Below are positions 63,381-64,000 of a DNA stretch of 64,000 bases, one piece after another. Numbering within the stretch: the stretch's first letter is position 1; each line of letters begins with the position of its first letter. The notes under the pieces are model-generated. The model ran no database searches. It was given only the letters and a program-made list of their open reading frames with translations, and was not told the origin of the DNA. The position numbers and the translations under genes were made by a program. The stretch is from Acinetobacter seifertii. Lineage in GTDB: Bacteria; Pseudomonadota; Gammaproteobacteria; Pseudomonadales; Moraxellaceae. The stretch spans positions 799,204-863,203 of the forward strand of contig NZ_KB851200.1 of assembly GCF_000368065.1 (NCBI RefSeq). Reading direction: 5' to 3'.

Positions 63381-63729
63381 TAATAATCCGGACAACGCCA
63401 CGTTCAACAGGGGCCTTACCTGTAACCTCACCAATTTGCTCGCAAATGACGACGGTTTCGCCTTTTTTCACCAAGCGAGCAAGGTAGCCTTCAGCTGCAT
63501 GGTAAGGAACACCTGCCATAGGGATGGGTTCACCATTGGCTTTGCCACGATGGGTCAGGGTAATCCCGAGAAGTTTAGCGGCCTTGTGTGCATCTTCAAA
63601 GAACAGCTCGTAGAAGTCACCCATACGATAGAACATCAAAGAGTGCGGATGTTGCATTTTGACGCCCATGTACTGTTGCATCATGGGTGTGAGTGTGGAC
63701 AAATCAGTTATGATTCCCGAATTGCTCAT
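63379..63729 (-). pseudogene. mutS: mutS, 5' fragment (about 117 of ~880 codons)
   Basis: MutS recognises mismatches in DNA repair. The start (ATG at 63729 with AGGA upstream) and first ~117 residues are intact: [20 protein letters not shown], then [11 protein letters not shown] with the mismatch-probing Phe-x-Glu, [19 protein letters not shown] and [12 protein letters not shown]. After that the protein would read PGTL... but instead continues SKLTG and stops. The junction near 63378-63381 joins mutS to the 3' end of another gene. Either mutS is destroyed here (a mutator strain) or this is a partial duplicate of an intact copy elsewhere. Confidence 0.85.
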
Positions 63730-63762
63730 GTAGGTGAAATCCTTAAATCTTTGAAAATGCAC

Positions 63763-63945
63763 AATATAAAAATAGACCGAGCGACACCGCTTACCGTGTG
63801 TATTTATGCGCTATGAACAGCTATTGTATGAATGGCAATATCTTAGCAAAATTGAAAACGACTAAACAATAAATCATCTATAAAGCGAACAGTTGTTAAA
63901 CAGCCAAGTGATTATTGCTGTAGGCATTAGGTGTAAAGCAAAAAT
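63763..63945. other. Upstream region of the mutS fragment
   Basis: Probably the native mutS promoter region (reverse strand). No gene is visible between here and the window end; see the terminator at 63947. Confidence 0.4.
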
Positions 63946-63946
63946 A

Positions 63947-63976
63947 AAAAAGCCTAAACATCTGTTTAGGCTTTTT
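63947..63976. terminator. Bidirectional terminator at the window end
   Basis: AAAAAGCCTAAAC-ATCT-GTTTAGGCTTTTT (63947-63976). Confidence 0.92.
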
Positions 63977-64000
63977 AAGATTTAAGGCTTATACAGACCG

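Overview
The window looks like chromosome of Acinetobacter, most likely the A. baumannii group. It is AT-rich and carries several loci characteristic of that group: the divergent aceR/aceI pair (PACE chlorhexidine efflux), the divergent amvR/amvA pair (DHA2 efflux), cpaA/cpaB (type II secreted metalloprotease and its membrane chaperone) and a Tat-exported phospholipase C. All assignments come from reading the sequence and from family knowledge; no database search was run.

Layout. 1-95 is the end of an IS3-family element that has cut off the start of a short-chain-dehydrogenase-like gene. 668-4453 holds a secreted chorismate mutase, an Lrp regulator, unknown small genes and a compact transcription unit (4095-4543) with a strong promoter, a heavily folded 5' region, a 30-residue peptide and a terminator. 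4632-16890 is an iron-uptake locus: a seven-gene set closely matching the staphyloferrin B pathway (SbnA, B, C, D, a fused SbnE/F-type double synthetase, SbnG, then a TonB-dependent receptor), with candidate Fur boxes before the synthesis operon and before the receptor. No SbnH-type decarboxylase is present. 17254-19764 has a di-iron hydrolase and an MscS channel. 20072-24666 is an accessory patch of small, mostly secreted unknown proteins, each with its own terminator. 24727-28400 has an ABC-F ATPase, UspA and an RDD protein. 28445-32455 is a magnesium locus, mgtA and mgtC, behind a 480-base leader with two short peptides and competing hairpins. 32529-43177 is housekeeping and lipid metabolism: BenE, Lrp, LysE, transaldolase, aceR/aceI, and a thiolase / beta-ketoacyl reductase / MaoC hydratase set followed by a serine hydrolase. 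43225-52895 has amvR/amvA, cpaA/cpaB, dnaX with a 16-fold hexanucleotide repeat, and a small lipoprotein followed by phospholipase C. 52944-62957 has a thioesterase, an alcohol dehydrogenase, a small-peptide/YcgJ pair, an isochorismatase-type gene split by a complete 1309-bp IS3-family element, an HxlR/tautomerase pair, and a ptp-murB-YdcF-lipase run. 63018-63729 is a broken junction in which the first ~117 codons of mutS run into the 3' end of an unrelated gene.

The most interesting items are the siderophore locus (fused synthetase, missing decarboxylase), the 4095-4543 peptide/RNA unit, the mgtA leader, the peptide that appears translationally coupled to the YcgJ-like gene, and the mutS fragment.
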